64,000 bases of DNA from Rikenellaceae bacterium (GTDB taxonomy: Bacteria; Bacteroidota; Bacteroidia; Bacteroidales; UBA932): assembly GCA_022766385.1 (NCBI GenBank), contig JALEPJ010000030.1:1-64000 (forward strand). Reading direction: 5' to 3'. Below the pieces are notes generated by a model. The model saw only the letters and a list, made by a program, of their open reading frames with translations, made no database searches and was not told where the DNA came from. Positions 27,714 through 36,902 of the stretch are shown here, piece after piece (the first letter of the stretch is position 1; each line of letters starts with the position of its first letter). A program made the translations under genes and the position numbers.

Positions 27714-30341
27714 TCAAATCAGCTCCAGATCCGAGGACCTGATCCATCCCTGACGTCCGTCTGAAAGTTCGATATTGTTCCAAGACCCTACAGTGTCCAG
27801 AATTCCGACTTTCGTTCCCTCGTGCAGGATGAACAGGTCCTTGGCTGTATCTGATGCAGGCGAACTCTTGACTGAGCTTACTGCAGCTGTCACGATAGCC
27901 TCATCCTGAATGAAATAGTCATTCTTCTGCCAAATCGAGAAGGACAGGGAAGCGAGTGAGAGGAGCAAGAACAGTAGAGCTCCGAAGAAGCCAAGACGCT
28001 TGTATGCTGAGGTCTTTGCCAGATAGAAGAGCAGGGCTCCAGCCAGAGTCAGGGCAAGCAGAAAGAGGAAAAGTCCAGCCCAGGTTCCCGATGACAGGAG
28101 CCAGCAGAGTTTCCTGGTCCAGGTTTTCAGGAAAAACTCAGGTACCCTGTCGATTTTGTCCTGTATCAGGCTGTTTGCAAACTCGAGATTGAATCTGGAA
28201 TCCGCATCGGAAGGGTCGAGCTTGAGAGTTCTTTCGTAGTACAGGATGGCATGGGCATAGTCTCCCTCCTTGAAGAAAGCATTGCCTATATTGTAGTAGA
28301 GGTCAACGGATTCAAGACCGAGTTGTTCTATGGACATCCAAGCCTCGCGGGCACTTGTCCAGTCTCCTTCAGCGTAAGCCTCAACTCCTGCATTCCACTG
28401 TGACTCAGGATAATCCTCCTGGGCTGCAGATGCTGAAAGCGGAAGGAGCATCAATATAACGGCCAGTGCAGTTACTGAGCCTGAAACACTGTATTTCTTT
28501 CCTTTCATACTTTCATCGATAGAAGAAATGACTTCGACCGCACTTCTGTAGTGCGCGTCCATTGCCTCGTGACCTGCGTCCGGAGCATATCTTGCAAATT
28601 CGCAAGCATCAAGCAATGAGGTGAAAGACTCGCTGAGAGCCTCGCCGACTCCTGCTTTTATCAGGGCGGCACTGACATTGTCCTTGCTCATATCTGCAGA
28701 GTCTATATTCAGTTTGTCGGAGATGAAGCCCAACAGAGCCTTGTGCAATTCTTCATAGAAGGCAGTGTAGAGATTGTTGTCCAAATATCCCCGGGCAAGC
28801 GAGAGACGCTTGCGGGCCATCTTGGTAGCAGTCCTGTTCTTCGTGCCTACCACATCGGCCCTTCTCGCCAGAATACGCTTGAGAATGAAGCAAAGCACAG
28901 CTGCTGCCACGAAAATCAGGACTAACAGGACAATGAAGAGGCCTGAACCGAGGAAGAGTGAGCCTTTCTCTGAGAAGCCGGCCTCCCTGGTCCTGATGAA
29001 TCTGATATCAGAGCCGAGGCTCTTGACATCCTTCCTGAGGCTTCCGGACTGAATCTGGGTTCCGGACAGGGTGGAAGCGCTTTCATTGCCTTTGGCAACA
29101 TCGACTACTATCGGGCCGCTGTTCAAGCTCACATATTTGGAATTGCTGACATTATAGAAGCTGTATTCCACAGGTCCGAACTCGAAATGGCCGTGACTGC
29201 GAGGGATGAACGGGTACTCGAAGGTGCGGGAGCCGCTGATATTACCTCCGGACTTGTCGGTATTTTCAGTAATTTTTACGTCATAAACCTCAAAATCGGG
29301 CGGGAAATTGATCTTCGGAGCCTGGAGCAATGACACATTGCCCTTACCGCTCACGGTCACAAAGAGAGACGCGGCATCGTGGGTCTTGAGTGAGTCCTTG
29401 CTCAGGGAGACCTTCATATCGAATTTGCCCACTCCCCCGCCGAAAGATGCGGGAGCACCTGCAGGCAGTTTGGATACGTGCACCTTGCAGCTCTCAGAGC
29501 TGATTCTTTTCCTTATGGTACGGTAGTCATCCTGGAAGAAGCTGTCGAAGATACTGTTGATGCCGGTGGAAGGGGCTCTGACATTGACAAGGCAAACCAG
29601 CTCAGCCGGTTCTATAGTAATGTCGCCGGCCTGCTGCGGTATCAGGACGTAAGAGCGGAGTACGGCGGTGTTGTAAATATTGTCATTGTAGCTTTCGCGC
29701 TTGAACTCAATATTGGTGGGGGCAAAGGTTTCCTGACTCCAGAAGCCGTTGAAAGTAGGGAACTTGGCATCCTCGAAGCCGGCGATATTGACACGCTGGT
29801 AGAGTTTGAGAGTTGCGGTAATAGGCTCGCCCACAACGACATTGCTGCGGCTGAGGCTGAGTTTGAGGAAGAGCTCATCCCTGGCGATTTCACTCGAAGA
29901 AAGGGAGCTGCCGGAAGAGGAGCCCTGAGACTGGGCACTGCCGGAAGAGGATGATGATGAACCGGATACTACCTCGACGGAAGTACGGGTGGAACTGAGG
30001 GCATTGCCCTTGATAACGGCGCGGGCCTCGGGAATGGAAAACTTGCCAGTCTGTTTTGGCATCAGCACATAGGTATAGGAATACTGGCTGGACCTGCTTC
30101 TCTTGCCGTTTATGATGCTGGTACTGGTAGAGTGGCCCTTCTGCGGTCCCCAGACGAGTTGGAAGTCGCTGCCCGGGTCCCAGTAAAATTCCGATGGGGC
30201 GTCATCGCTTTCAATGATGAAAGTAACGTTGAACTGTTCGTCGGCTGCCACAACATAGGGCATCTGCACCTTGATTTCAGCCTGTGCAAATGCAAGAGTA
30301 CAGGCAGCAAAAAGAAATATAAGGGTAAATATTCTCTTCAT
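27714..30341 (-). CDS. BatD-BatE fusion (aerotolerance locus)
   Basis: 875-aa membrane protein. Residues 1-19 are a signal peptide ending TLAFAQ. Beta-sandwich BatD (oxygen tolerance) domains and a Ser-rich linker (residues about 130-150) follow, then a transmembrane helix near 470-490. From about residue 612 (MKGKKYSVS, ATG at 28508-28506) a second signal-peptide-like helix ends SASAAQ. TPR repeats come next (YYNIGNAFFKEGDYAHAILYYERTL), then two membrane helices and a C-terminal SH3-like domain (GSWNNIELSDGRQGWI). That second part is BatE. The two are usually separate genes; here no stop lies between. It is last in the moxR-bat operon. Confidence 0.88.
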   Translation of the reverse strand: MKRIFTLIFLFAACTLAFAQAEIKVQMPYVVAADEQFNVTFIIESDDAPSEFYWDPGSDFQLVWGPQKGHSTSTSIINGKRSRSSQYSYTYVLMPKQTGKFSIPEARAVIKGNALSSTRTSVEVVSGSSSSSSGSAQSQGSSSGSSLSSSEIARDELFLKLSLSRSNVVVGEPITATLKLYQRVNIAGFEDAKFPTFNGFWSQETFAPTNIEFKRESYNDNIYNTAVLRSYVLIPQQAGDITIEPAELVCLVNVRAPSTGINSIFDSFFQDDYRTIRKRISSESCKVHVSKLPAGAPASFGGGVGKFDMKVSLSKDSLKTHDAASLFVTVSGKGNVSLLQAPKINFPPDFEVYDVKITENTDKSGGNISGSRTFEYPFIPRSHGHFEFGPVEYSFYNVSNSKYVSLNSGPIVVDVAKGNESASTLSGTQIQSGSLRKDVKSLGSDIRFIRTREAGFSEKGSLFLGSGLFIVLLVLIFVAAAVLCFILKRILARRADVVGTKNRTATKMARKRLSLARGYLDNNLYTAFYEELHKALLGFISDKLNIDSADMSKDNVSAALIKAGVGEALSESFTSLLDACEFARYAPDAGHEAMDAHYRSAVEVISSIDESMKGKKYSVSGSVTALAVILMLLPLSASAAQEDYPESQWNAGVEAYAEGDWTSAREAWMSIEQLGLESVDLYYNIGNAFFKEGDYAHAILYYERTLKLDPSDADSRFNLEFANSLIQDKIDRVPEFFLKTWTRKLCWLLSSGTWAGLFLFLLALTLAGALLFYLAKTSAYKRLGFFGALLFLLLSLASLSFSIWQKNDYFIQDEAIVTAAVSSVKSSPASDTAKDLFILHEGTKVGILDTVGSWNNIELSDGRQGWIRSSDLELI

Positions 30342-30363
30342 ATTCAGCGATTCTTCCTTGTGT

Positions 30364-31098
30364 TTACCAATTCTTTTCCTTCTGTTTAGAGCGTAGGAGT
30401 TCCGCCTTTTCCTTCTTCACCTTGTCCTGTGTCTCCTTCTCCTTGGCCTGTATGGCCTGGAGCATCTGCTGGGCCTGCTGAGGGGAAATCTTCTGATCCT
30501 GAGGCTGCTGGGACTGGTCCTGATTCTGGTCCTGATTATCCTGGTCCTGATTATTCTGGTCCTGATTCTGGTTCTGGTCCTGATTATCCTGATTCTGGTT
30601 CTGGTCCTGATTATCCTGGTCCTGATCCTGATTCTGGTCCTGATTATCCTGTCCACCGCCACCGTTCTGCTGGTCCTGAAGCTTCTTCTTGGCGTAGATA
30701 TAGTTTTCCTTGGCATCCAAATCGCCAGGATTCAAAAGCAATGACTGCTTGAAGGACTCGACAGCAGAGGCATAATCCTCCTTCTGAAGTGCAATATTAC
30801 CTTGGTTGAAGTAATAATCGCCGGCATATTCAGAAACAGGTGCCAGGTCCTTGATAGCATCAAGAGCCTTCCCTGCCCCGTCAAAATCTTCCTGACGGTA
30901 AAGGGCGGAAGCCAGATTGTACTCTCCTGCAACGGACAGTGAATCCTTGACCACGGCCTTACGATAGTCGATTTCAGCCTGCTTGTACTCCTCCTTGTTG
31001 AACTTGCGGTTTCCGGCGCGCACATCGTGCCTGTCCACCTGGGCGGATGCAGTCAATGCAAGTGTCAGCAGAGTCAATATAGTCAATATCCTTTTCAT
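30364..31098 (-). CDS. batC: BatC, TPR protein with Q/N/D-rich repeat
   Basis: 244-aa exported TPR protein. The signal peptide MKRILTILTLLTLALTASAQ supports the ATG at 31098 over a TTG at 31110. Three TPR units cover residues about 35-130 (YYFNQGNIALQKEDYASAVESFKQSL). A tract of about 50 residues made almost only of Gln, Asn and Asp follows, then a Lys/Glu-rich end. BatC belongs to the Bat complex thought to act at the membrane with the VWA proteins BatA and BatB. It starts eight bases after the batB stop and precedes batDE. Confidence 0.88.
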   Translation of the reverse strand: MKRILTILTLLTLALTASAQVDRHDVRAGNRKFNKEEYKQAEIDYRKAVVKDSLSVAGEYNLASALYRQEDFDGAGKALDAIKDLAPVSEYAGDYYFNQGNIALQKEDYASAVESFKQSLLLNPGDLDAKENYIYAKKKLQDQQNGGGGQDNQDQNQDQDQDNQDQNQNQDNQDQNQNQDQNNQDQDNQDQNQDQSQQPQDQKISPQQAQQMLQAIQAKEKETQDKVKKEKAELLRSKQKEKNW

Positions 31099-31106
31099 CT
31101 TCTCAC

Positions 31107-32105
31107 TCAAAAGAGTTTTTTCTTTATGCGTCTTTCTCCTATCAGCATCTCTATAACAAACAGCAAGAGAGCTGCAGCGAAGAAATACATATACTGTTCG
31201 TCATATTCTTCGAAGACTACGGAGTTGAACTCCTCGTCCTCCATTTTATTTATATCGTCAATGATGGGATTCAAGCCGAATTCTTCATTGCCGGCGCGCA
31301 CATAGGCTCCTTTTCCGGCATTAGCCATACTCTGAAGAGTAGCCTCGTCCAGGCGGGTTACGACAATATTGCCATCCTTGTCCTTCATCAGGGATCCGTC
31401 CTTAGGAATGGGCTGGCCCTCTGCGGAGCCCACGCCTATAGTATAGAGCTTAATGCCCATCTCTGCTACCTGCTCCGCGGCGCTGATCGGGTCATCCTCG
31501 TGATTCTCTCCATCGGTAATGACGATTATGGCGCGACTCTTCTCGCTCTGGGCACTGAAGCTCTTCGCAGCTGTGAGCACAGCATCTCCTATTGCGGTTC
31601 CCTGAACTGGGACCGATTCGGTATTGACCGAACTCAGGAACATTTTGGCCGAGACGTAGTCAGTGGTGATAGGAAGCTGTACGAAGGAACTGCCGGCGAA
31701 GACTATGAGGCCTATTCTGTCTCCCTGCAGCCTGTCCACTATCTTGGAGATGGCAAGTTTGGCGCGGTCGAGCCTATTCGGAGAGTAGTCCTCCGCGAGC
31801 ATCGAGTTGGACACGTCGAGACATATCATTATCTCGGCGCCCTTCGCCTGATGTTCCTGAAGTTTGGCTCCGATCTGCGGTCTGGCCAGTCCAATCACGA
31901 AGAGGGCGAAGGCGAGAGTGAAGAGGAGGATGCGCAGCCAGCCCTTGGCCTTGGAATACGAAGGCATCAGTTCCTTTACCAGTTCCACATCTCCGAACTT
32001 ACGGATATTGCGCGTGCGAAGCCTCATCACCAAGGCGTACAGCAGCGGGATGAGGGGCACCAGGAGGAGGAGCAAAAGAAAACGGTATTGCGCAAAAATA
32101 ATCAT
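31107..32105 (-). CDS. batB: BatB, VWA-domain membrane protein
   Basis: 332-aa protein with two N-terminal membrane helices, a von Willebrand A domain with an intact metal site (CLDVSNSML, then a conserved Thr region PVQGTAIGDA and TDGENHEDD) and a C-terminal helix (YMYFFAAALLLFVIEML). It is a paralogue of BatA. The bat genes were first described as an aerotolerance locus in Bacteroides fragilis. It starts four bases after the batA stop. Confidence 0.92.
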   Translation of the reverse strand: MIIFAQYRFLLLLLLVPLIPLLYALVMRLRTRNIRKFGDVELVKELMPSYSKAKGWLRILLFTLAFALFVIGLARPQIGAKLQEHQAKGAEIMICLDVSNSMLAEDYSPNRLDRAKLAISKIVDRLQGDRIGLIVFAGSSFVQLPITTDYVSAKMFLSSVNTESVPVQGTAIGDAVLTAAKSFSAQSEKSRAIIVITDGENHEDDPISAAEQVAEMGIKLYTIGVGSAEGQPIPKDGSLMKDKDGNIVVTRLDEATLQSMANAGKGAYVRAGNEEFGLNPIIDDINKMEDEEFNSVVFEEYDEQYMYFFAAALLLFVIEMLIGERRIKKKLF

Positions 32106-32109
32106 AATT

Positions 32110-33093
32110 CTAAGGTAAACGTCTGAGCAATAGTCTGATGATCAATTCAAGCAGGAGTAATGCGAGAGTCATAAGAGCAAATCTCGGGAAGAGCTCCTTG
32201 TAAACAGGGAAACTGTCAATAGTGGTGCGAGCCTTCTCCATCCTGTTGATTTCGGAATAGATTTCAGCCAGTTTGGTATTGTCTGTCGCACGGAAATATC
32301 GTCCACCGGTGAGCTCGGCTATGCTTTTGAGCAGTTCCTCGTCGATTTCGACCTTGACATTCTGGAGTTCCACACCCCAAGGAGTCATTACCGGATATGG
32401 AGCCGTTCCGTTGGCGCCGACTCCAATAGTATAGACTCTCACGCCATAGGTATTAGCAATCTCCGCAGCGGTCTGCGGCGAAATCTCGCCTCTGTTGTTG
32501 ACGCCGTCAGTGAGCAATATCACTACCCGGCTCTTGGCATCGGAGTCCTTCATACGGGCCACGGCGGTGGCAAGACCATTGCCAATGGCGGTTCCGTCCT
32601 CAATCAGGTCGGTCTGCACCTCCTTCATCAGGTTGATGAGAGTTGCGCGGTCTGTCGTCAGAGGGCATTGGGTATAGCTCTCGCCCGCAAAAACGACTAT
32701 TGCCATCCTGTCCGTAGGACGCTGGGCAATGAATTCTATGGCAATGTCCTTGGCGGCGCTGATGCGGTCGGGAGTGAAGTCACGCGCAAGCATACTGGTC
32801 GACACGTCCATTGCAAAAGTAATGTCAATACCCTCAGTATCAATCTTTTCCACCTCCGATGATGAGCGCGGTCTCGCTATCGCCACAATGAGGAAGGAAA
32901 GTGCCAGAATGCGGCAGACAAAGGGAAGGTGGCGGACAAGGGACATAAGTCCTGAGCCGGCAGCCTTCCAAGGCGAGGATACTGACACTCGGAGGTGAGG
33001 TTTTCTTCCGCTCAGCTCCAGATATAAATAATGTGCTATCAGGAGCAGCGGAATGGCGAGAAGCCATAGAAGTTTCGGATATTCAAAAAACAT
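32110..33093 (-). CDS. batA: BatA, VWA-domain membrane protein
   Basis: 327-aa protein with the same plan as BatB: N-terminal helices (LLWLLAIPLLLIAHYLYL and a second near residue 60), a VWA domain with the MIDAS motif FAMDVSTSML, the Thr loop DGTAIGNGLATA and LTDGVNNRGE, then a C-terminal helix (FALMTLALLLLELII). An intact MIDAS implies metal-dependent ligand binding. It sits between the 339-aa gene and batB. Confidence 0.92.
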   Translation of the reverse strand: MFFEYPKLLWLLAIPLLLIAHYLYLELSGRKPHLRVSVSSPWKAAGSGLMSLVRHLPFVCRILALSFLIVAIARPRSSSEVEKIDTEGIDITFAMDVSTSMLARDFTPDRISAAKDIAIEFIAQRPTDRMAIVVFAGESYTQCPLTTDRATLINLMKEVQTDLIEDGTAIGNGLATAVARMKDSDAKSRVVILLTDGVNNRGEISPQTAAEIANTYGVRVYTIGVGANGTAPYPVMTPWGVELQNVKVEIDEELLKSIAELTGGRYFRATDNTKLAEIYSEINRMEKARTTIDSFPVYKELFPRFALMTLALLLLELIIRLLLRRLP

Positions 33094-33098
33094 CTTCT

Positions 33099-34118
33099 CT
33101 ACTCTTTAGCGGGTTCCATCCGTTCACTTGATTCCCCTTCGGCATCCAGTTCGGACTGATAGGTTGAGGTAACGAAGCGCACAGCAGAAGGCAGGGCCTT
33201 GGCATTGTCCTCGTCGGAGGCCAGGTGCTTGGCGAATTTCACGAAGTCGGCGACTTCGAACAGGGCTCTGGTCTCTGCGATGAGCTCCCGAGGGATTCTG
33301 TCATTGCCCCGTAGAGCCTCGAATATTTCGGCTGTGGTCATCTCGCAGGCATCGATTCCGAAGCTGTCGGCAATATACACCCTCAAGGTGTCGGTGATGC
33401 CCGAGTAGAAGGCCTTCTGCGATTCTGGAGCCCAATACTTCGAGTCCCTGAAGCCCTCGAGTTTACGGAGGGCGACGATGTAAGGAGGGTCAATATGGTC
33501 AGGAAGCCCGGAACGCTTCGCCAGATGTCTGCGCATCAGCCATATAGCGAGGGCAATGAGGGCTGCCAGAAGGATGGCTCCAAGTATGTACGGGAGGCAT
33601 TCCCTGAAAGTCAGAGGGTAGCGTATCTGCCCCTTGATGTCGTTGATTACGAAGCTCGCAGTATCCACCGGCATAGTCTTCACGTCCATCTCGAGGGCAT
33701 CAAATACCAGGGTGTCAATGCCTCCGTCGGGGAGGGTGCGCTGCATCATTATCCCTGGAAGAGTGTATTGCCCTTCCTCAAAAGGAGCAATGATGAGGCT
33801 GGCATCGATTTCGTACTCGGCAGCCGCTCCGGACTTCTTTCCTGCCTTGCTGACCTTCAGTGTATCAAGCTGCCAGTTCCTGACCACGACGAGAGTGTCA
33901 CCAAAGGCTCCGTCCCAGTCAGGGAAGGAGAATGAAGTACCCTCCTTGACAGCGCTGAGCTTCACTCCGTACTTCAGCTGGTCGGCAATGAGTATGGAGT
34001 CGCGTTTCTGCTGCTGCTCGAGATACGCTCCTTCCATCCTCTTCACGCTCTGTGCAGAGGAAGCGAAGCTGATGGCGAGCAGCGCTGCCGACAATATTGC
34101 TATCTTAAACCTTGACAT
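33099..34118 (-). CDS. Bat-operon membrane protein, function unknown
   Basis: 339-aa protein with a signal peptide (MSRFKIAILSAALLAISFASSAQ), a beta-rich periplasmic part (residues 25-170), one transmembrane helix near 175-196 (ILGAILLAALIALAIWLM) and a helical cytoplasmic domain (ALRKLEGFRDSKYWAPESQKAF) that resembles the DUF4381-type tails found in MoxR/VWA clusters. It is four bases from its neighbours DUF58 and batA, so it is part of the same machine, possibly coupling the ATPase to the periplasmic Bat proteins (inference). Confidence 0.75.
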   Translation of the reverse strand: MSRFKIAILSAALLAISFASSAQSVKRMEGAYLEQQQKRDSILIADQLKYGVKLSAVKEGTSFSFPDWDGAFGDTLVVVRNWQLDTLKVSKAGKKSGAAAEYEIDASLIIAPFEEGQYTLPGIMMQRTLPDGGIDTLVFDALEMDVKTMPVDTASFVINDIKGQIRYPLTFRECLPYILGAILLAALIALAIWLMRRHLAKRSGLPDHIDPPYIVALRKLEGFRDSKYWAPESQKAFYSGITDTLRVYIADSFGIDACEMTTAEIFEALRGNDRIPRELIAETRALFEVADFVKFAKHLASDEDNAKALPSAVRFVTSTYQSELDAEGESSERMEPAKE

Positions 34119-34121
34119 TGT

Positions 34122-35012
34122 TTATTTCTTATTGAAGAATAGCATCAGGCGCTTTACATAGTCCTGGTCGGTGGAGATATCTACATTGTCCACCTGATAA
34201 CGGTTGAAGAGGGCATTTTCCCTCTCCCTTACAGAGGCAAACCAGAGGGCATAGGCGTCGCGAACCTTCCTGCTGGAACTGTTGACCCATGCGGCTTCCC
34301 CCGATTCTGAATCCTTGATGTGCACCAGACCGACATCGGGAATGCTGCACTCGCGCGGATCAAATATTTTCAGCACTGAAAGATCGTGACGGTTTATCGC
34401 CACCTTCAGGGCATCCTCATAGCGTGGACAGCCATTCCTGTCCACGTCCAGCATATCGCTGAGCAGGAAAGCCGTGCATTTTTTCTTGAGCGCATTGGTA
34501 AGAAACCTCAATGCCTCTGATATGTCAGTGCCGTCGGATACGGGCTTGAGCTCGATTATCTCCCTGATAATGTGGAGAAGATGGCTGCGGCCCTTTTTCG
34601 GAGGGATGAATTCCTCCACCTTGTCGCTGAAGAAAAGGGCTCCCACCTTGTCATTGTTGATGATGGCGGAAAATGAAAGCACGGCCGCGATTTCAGCAAT
34701 GAGTTCGCGCTTGGTCTTGGAAGAGCTGCCGAAGAGACCCGAACGACTGACGTCAACAAGCAGCATCACCGTCATCTCGCGTTCTTCCTCGAAGACCTTG
34801 ACATAAGGGGCGCGCAGGCGGGCGGTGACATTCCAGTCCATATTGCGGACATCGTCACCATATTGATACTCACGCACCTCGCTGAATGCCATACCGCGTC
34901 CTTTGAAGGCGGAATGGTATTCGCCAGCGAAGACCTGATGCGATAATGCCCTGGTCTTGATTTCTATCTTCCTGACCTTTTTAAGAAGATCTGTCGCGCT
35001 GTTGTTCTCCAT
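34122..35012 (-). CDS. DUF58 protein of the MoxR/Bat cluster
   Basis: 296-aa cytoplasmic protein of the DUF58 family with VWA-like fold. The family hallmark DDVRNMDWNVTARLRAPYVK is present near residue 50, and the metal-site position reads LVDVSRSG. Such proteins pair with MoxR AAA+ ATPases. Its start overlaps the moxR stop by one base, so translation is coupled. Confidence 0.9.
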   Translation of the reverse strand: MENNSATDLLKKVRKIEIKTRALSHQVFAGEYHSAFKGRGMAFSEVREYQYGDDVRNMDWNVTARLRAPYVKVFEEEREMTVMLLVDVSRSGLFGSSSKTKRELIAEIAAVLSFSAIINNDKVGALFFSDKVEEFIPPKKGRSHLLHIIREIIELKPVSDGTDISEALRFLTNALKKKCTAFLLSDMLDVDRNGCPRYEDALKVAINRHDLSVLKIFDPRECSIPDVGLVHIKDSESGEAAWVNSSSRKVRDAYALWFASVRERENALFNRYQVDNVDISTDQDYVKRLMLFFNKK

Positions 35013-36004
35013 TACGGAACTATTACTGCATTGATAACCTGTGCAATGATTTCTTCAGGGCTGACATTCTCTGCCTCAGCCTCGTAGGTAAGTCCGATAC
35101 GGTGACGCAGAACCTCGTTGCAGACTGCCCTGACATCCTCCGGAATCACATAGCCGCGACGTTTGATGAAGGCGTAGGCCTTAGAAGCCATCGCGAGGGA
35201 AATGCTCGCACGCGGAGAAGCTCCGTAAGAGATAAGATCCTTCAGATTTGCAAGTTTATAGTCCTCAGGAGTTCTGGTCGCATAGACTATGTCCACTATG
35301 TAGCGCTCGATTTTCTCATCCATATATACATCACGGACGACTTGGCGCGCACGTATTATGTCTTCAGGGCTTACGACAGGATTTGCCTTAGGGAATTCAC
35401 CCGAATTGTTCATTCTGACGATGAGGCGTTCTTCTTCCTTCTTCGGATAATCAACCACTACCTTGAGCATGAAACGGTCCACCTGGGCCTCAGGGAGAGG
35501 ATAGGTTCCTTCCTGCTCGATAGGGTTCTGTGTCGCCATCACCAGGAAAGGCTCAGGAAGCTTGAAAGTATTGTCGCCGAGAGTCACCTGACGTTCCTGC
35601 ATTGCCTCAAGAAGGGCGGACTGCACCTTGGCCGGAGAACGGTTGATCTCATCCGCGAGGACGAAGTTGGCGAAAATCGGACCCTTGCGAACCTCGAAGC
35701 TTTCGCTCTTCTGCGAATATATAAGGGTACCGGTCACATCTGCAGGAAGTAGATCCGGAGTGAACTGGATACGACTGAATTTGGCATTGACAGCCTGAGA
35801 CAAAGTATTGATAGCCAATGTTTTGGCAAGTCCAGGCACACCTTCGAGCAGTATGTGGCCATTGGCCAGAAGGCCTATGAGAAGGTTCTCAACCAGATGC
35901 TTCTGACCGACTATTACCTTGCCCATCTCCATAGAGAGCATGTCCACGAAGGCGCTTTCCCTCTGAATGCGGTCATTGAGCTCTTTAATGTTTACACTTT
36001 CCAT
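35012..36004 (-). CDS. MoxR-family AAA+ ATPase
   Basis: 330-aa AAA+ ATPase heading the bat operon. Walker A GVPGLAKT is at residues 55-62 and Walker B reads VLADEINRSP, followed by a sensor-1-type ATQNP. MoxR ATPases act as chaperones for VWA-domain partners, here probably DUF58, BatA and BatB. It is divergent from truA with 34 bases between starts; no clean minus-strand promoter was found there, so the promoter may lie inside truA. Confidence 0.93.
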   Translation of the reverse strand: MESVNIKELNDRIQRESAFVDMLSMEMGKVIVGQKHLVENLLIGLLANGHILLEGVPGLAKTLAINTLSQAVNAKFSRIQFTPDLLPADVTGTLIYSQKSESFEVRKGPIFANFVLADEINRSPAKVQSALLEAMQERQVTLGDNTFKLPEPFLVMATQNPIEQEGTYPLPEAQVDRFMLKVVVDYPKKEEERLIVRMNNSGEFPKANPVVSPEDIIRARQVVRDVYMDEKIERYIVDIVYATRTPEDYKLANLKDLISYGASPRASISLAMASKAYAFIKRRGYVIPEDVRAVCNEVLRHRIGLTYEAEAENVSPEEIIAQVINAVIVP

Positions 36005-36023
36005 TTTATACAGCTTTTTTTAA

Positions 36024-36031
36024 TATTTTTG
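36024..36031 (+). promoter_or_regulatory. truA -7 element
   Basis: TATTTTTG is a perfect -7 box ending seven bases before the truA ATG, which predicts a leader of at most a few bases. The -33 region has no TTTG. Confidence 0.45.
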
Positions 36032-36038
36032 CATAGTT

Positions 36039-36842
36039 ATGCGTTACTTCATCAAACTATCATATGACGGCTCCCTTTTCTGCGGCTGGCAGGCTCAACC
36101 TAATGCCAAAACCGTACAGGAATGTCTGGAATACGCCCTGTCGACACTCCTGAACGAAAAAATAAGCGTTGTAGGTGCTGGCCGGACAGATTCGAAGGTC
36201 AATGCGGTGGGATATGCCGCTCACTTCGATTCACTATCGGAACCGGACACAGGGAGGCTCATCTACAAATTAAATGCCATCCTTCCGCCCGGAATAGTCA
36301 TACACGATATTCACCGTATCAGCGATGACTTCCACGCCAGGTTTTCAGCAACGAGGCGCGAATATACATATTTCGTACACAGAATGAAAGACCCCTTCGT
36401 AAAAGGCTACTCATATTATTGTTCATACAAATTGGACTTAGAGGCAATGAACAAAGCCGCTTCGCTCCTGCTCGGAAGGCACGATTTTGGCTGTTTCGAG
36501 AAAGTGGGAAGCGACAACAAGACTTCCATATGCACGGTTCAGGAAGCCGGATGGTTTTCCTACAGACCTGCGCATTGTGAACTGATGGGTTTCGGCAAAG
36601 AAGAGGACTATCTGTATTTCAGAATCAGCGCCGACAGGTTCCTGCGCAATATGGTCAGGGCCGTGGTCGGATCGCTCCTGGAAGTTGGCCGGGGCAAAAG
36701 AAGCCTCGAGGATTTCGCAGCGCTTATACGCGAAGCGGGAAGCCAGGAACGGAAGACGGGCAGCGGGGGAAAGGCTGCACGTTCATTGGCCGGAGAATCC
36801 GTGCCGGGACACGCTCTGTTCCTCTCAAAAGTGGAGTATTGA
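36039..36842 (+). CDS. truA: tRNA pseudouridine(38-40) synthase
   Basis: Makes pseudouridine at positions 38-40 of the tRNA anticodon arm. The 267-aa product has the catalytic Asp51 in GAGRTDSKVNA and the conserved TRREYTYFV segment. Length is slightly above the family average. It stands alone, divergent from moxR, before the exbB promoter. Confidence 0.95.
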   Translation: MRYFIKLSYDGSLFCGWQAQPNAKTVQECLEYALSTLLNEKISVVGAGRTDSKVNAVGYAAHFDSLSEPDTGRLIYKLNAILPPGIVIHDIHRISDDFHARFSATRREYTYFVHRMKDPFVKGYSYYCSYKLDLEAMNKAASLLLGRHDFGCFEKVGSDNKTSICTVQEAGWFSYRPAHCELMGFGKEEDYLYFRISADRFLRNMVRAVVGSLLEVGRGKRSLEDFAALIREAGSQERKTGSGGKAARSLAGESVPGHALFLSKVEY

Positions 36843-36845
36843 GTC

Positions 36846-36876
36846 TTTCAAAATACCTTTTTTTTGGCTACATTTG
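36846..36876 (+). promoter_or_regulatory. exbB-exbD-tonB promoter
   Basis: TTTC (36846-36849), 19 bases, TACATTTG (36869-36876). The -7 box is perfect and the -33 has one mismatch. Leader about 20 bases. Confidence 0.6.
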
Positions 36877-36902
36877 CAACTTGATTTAAACTGAAACAAA
36901 AT

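Noticed and set aside
30417..30752. Arg/Thr/Ile-rich and Gly/Pro-rich open frames, and a CRISPR-like look of the DNA
   Set aside because: These come from the Q/N/D repeat of batC. Units are short, without spacers of constant length, so it is not a CRISPR array.
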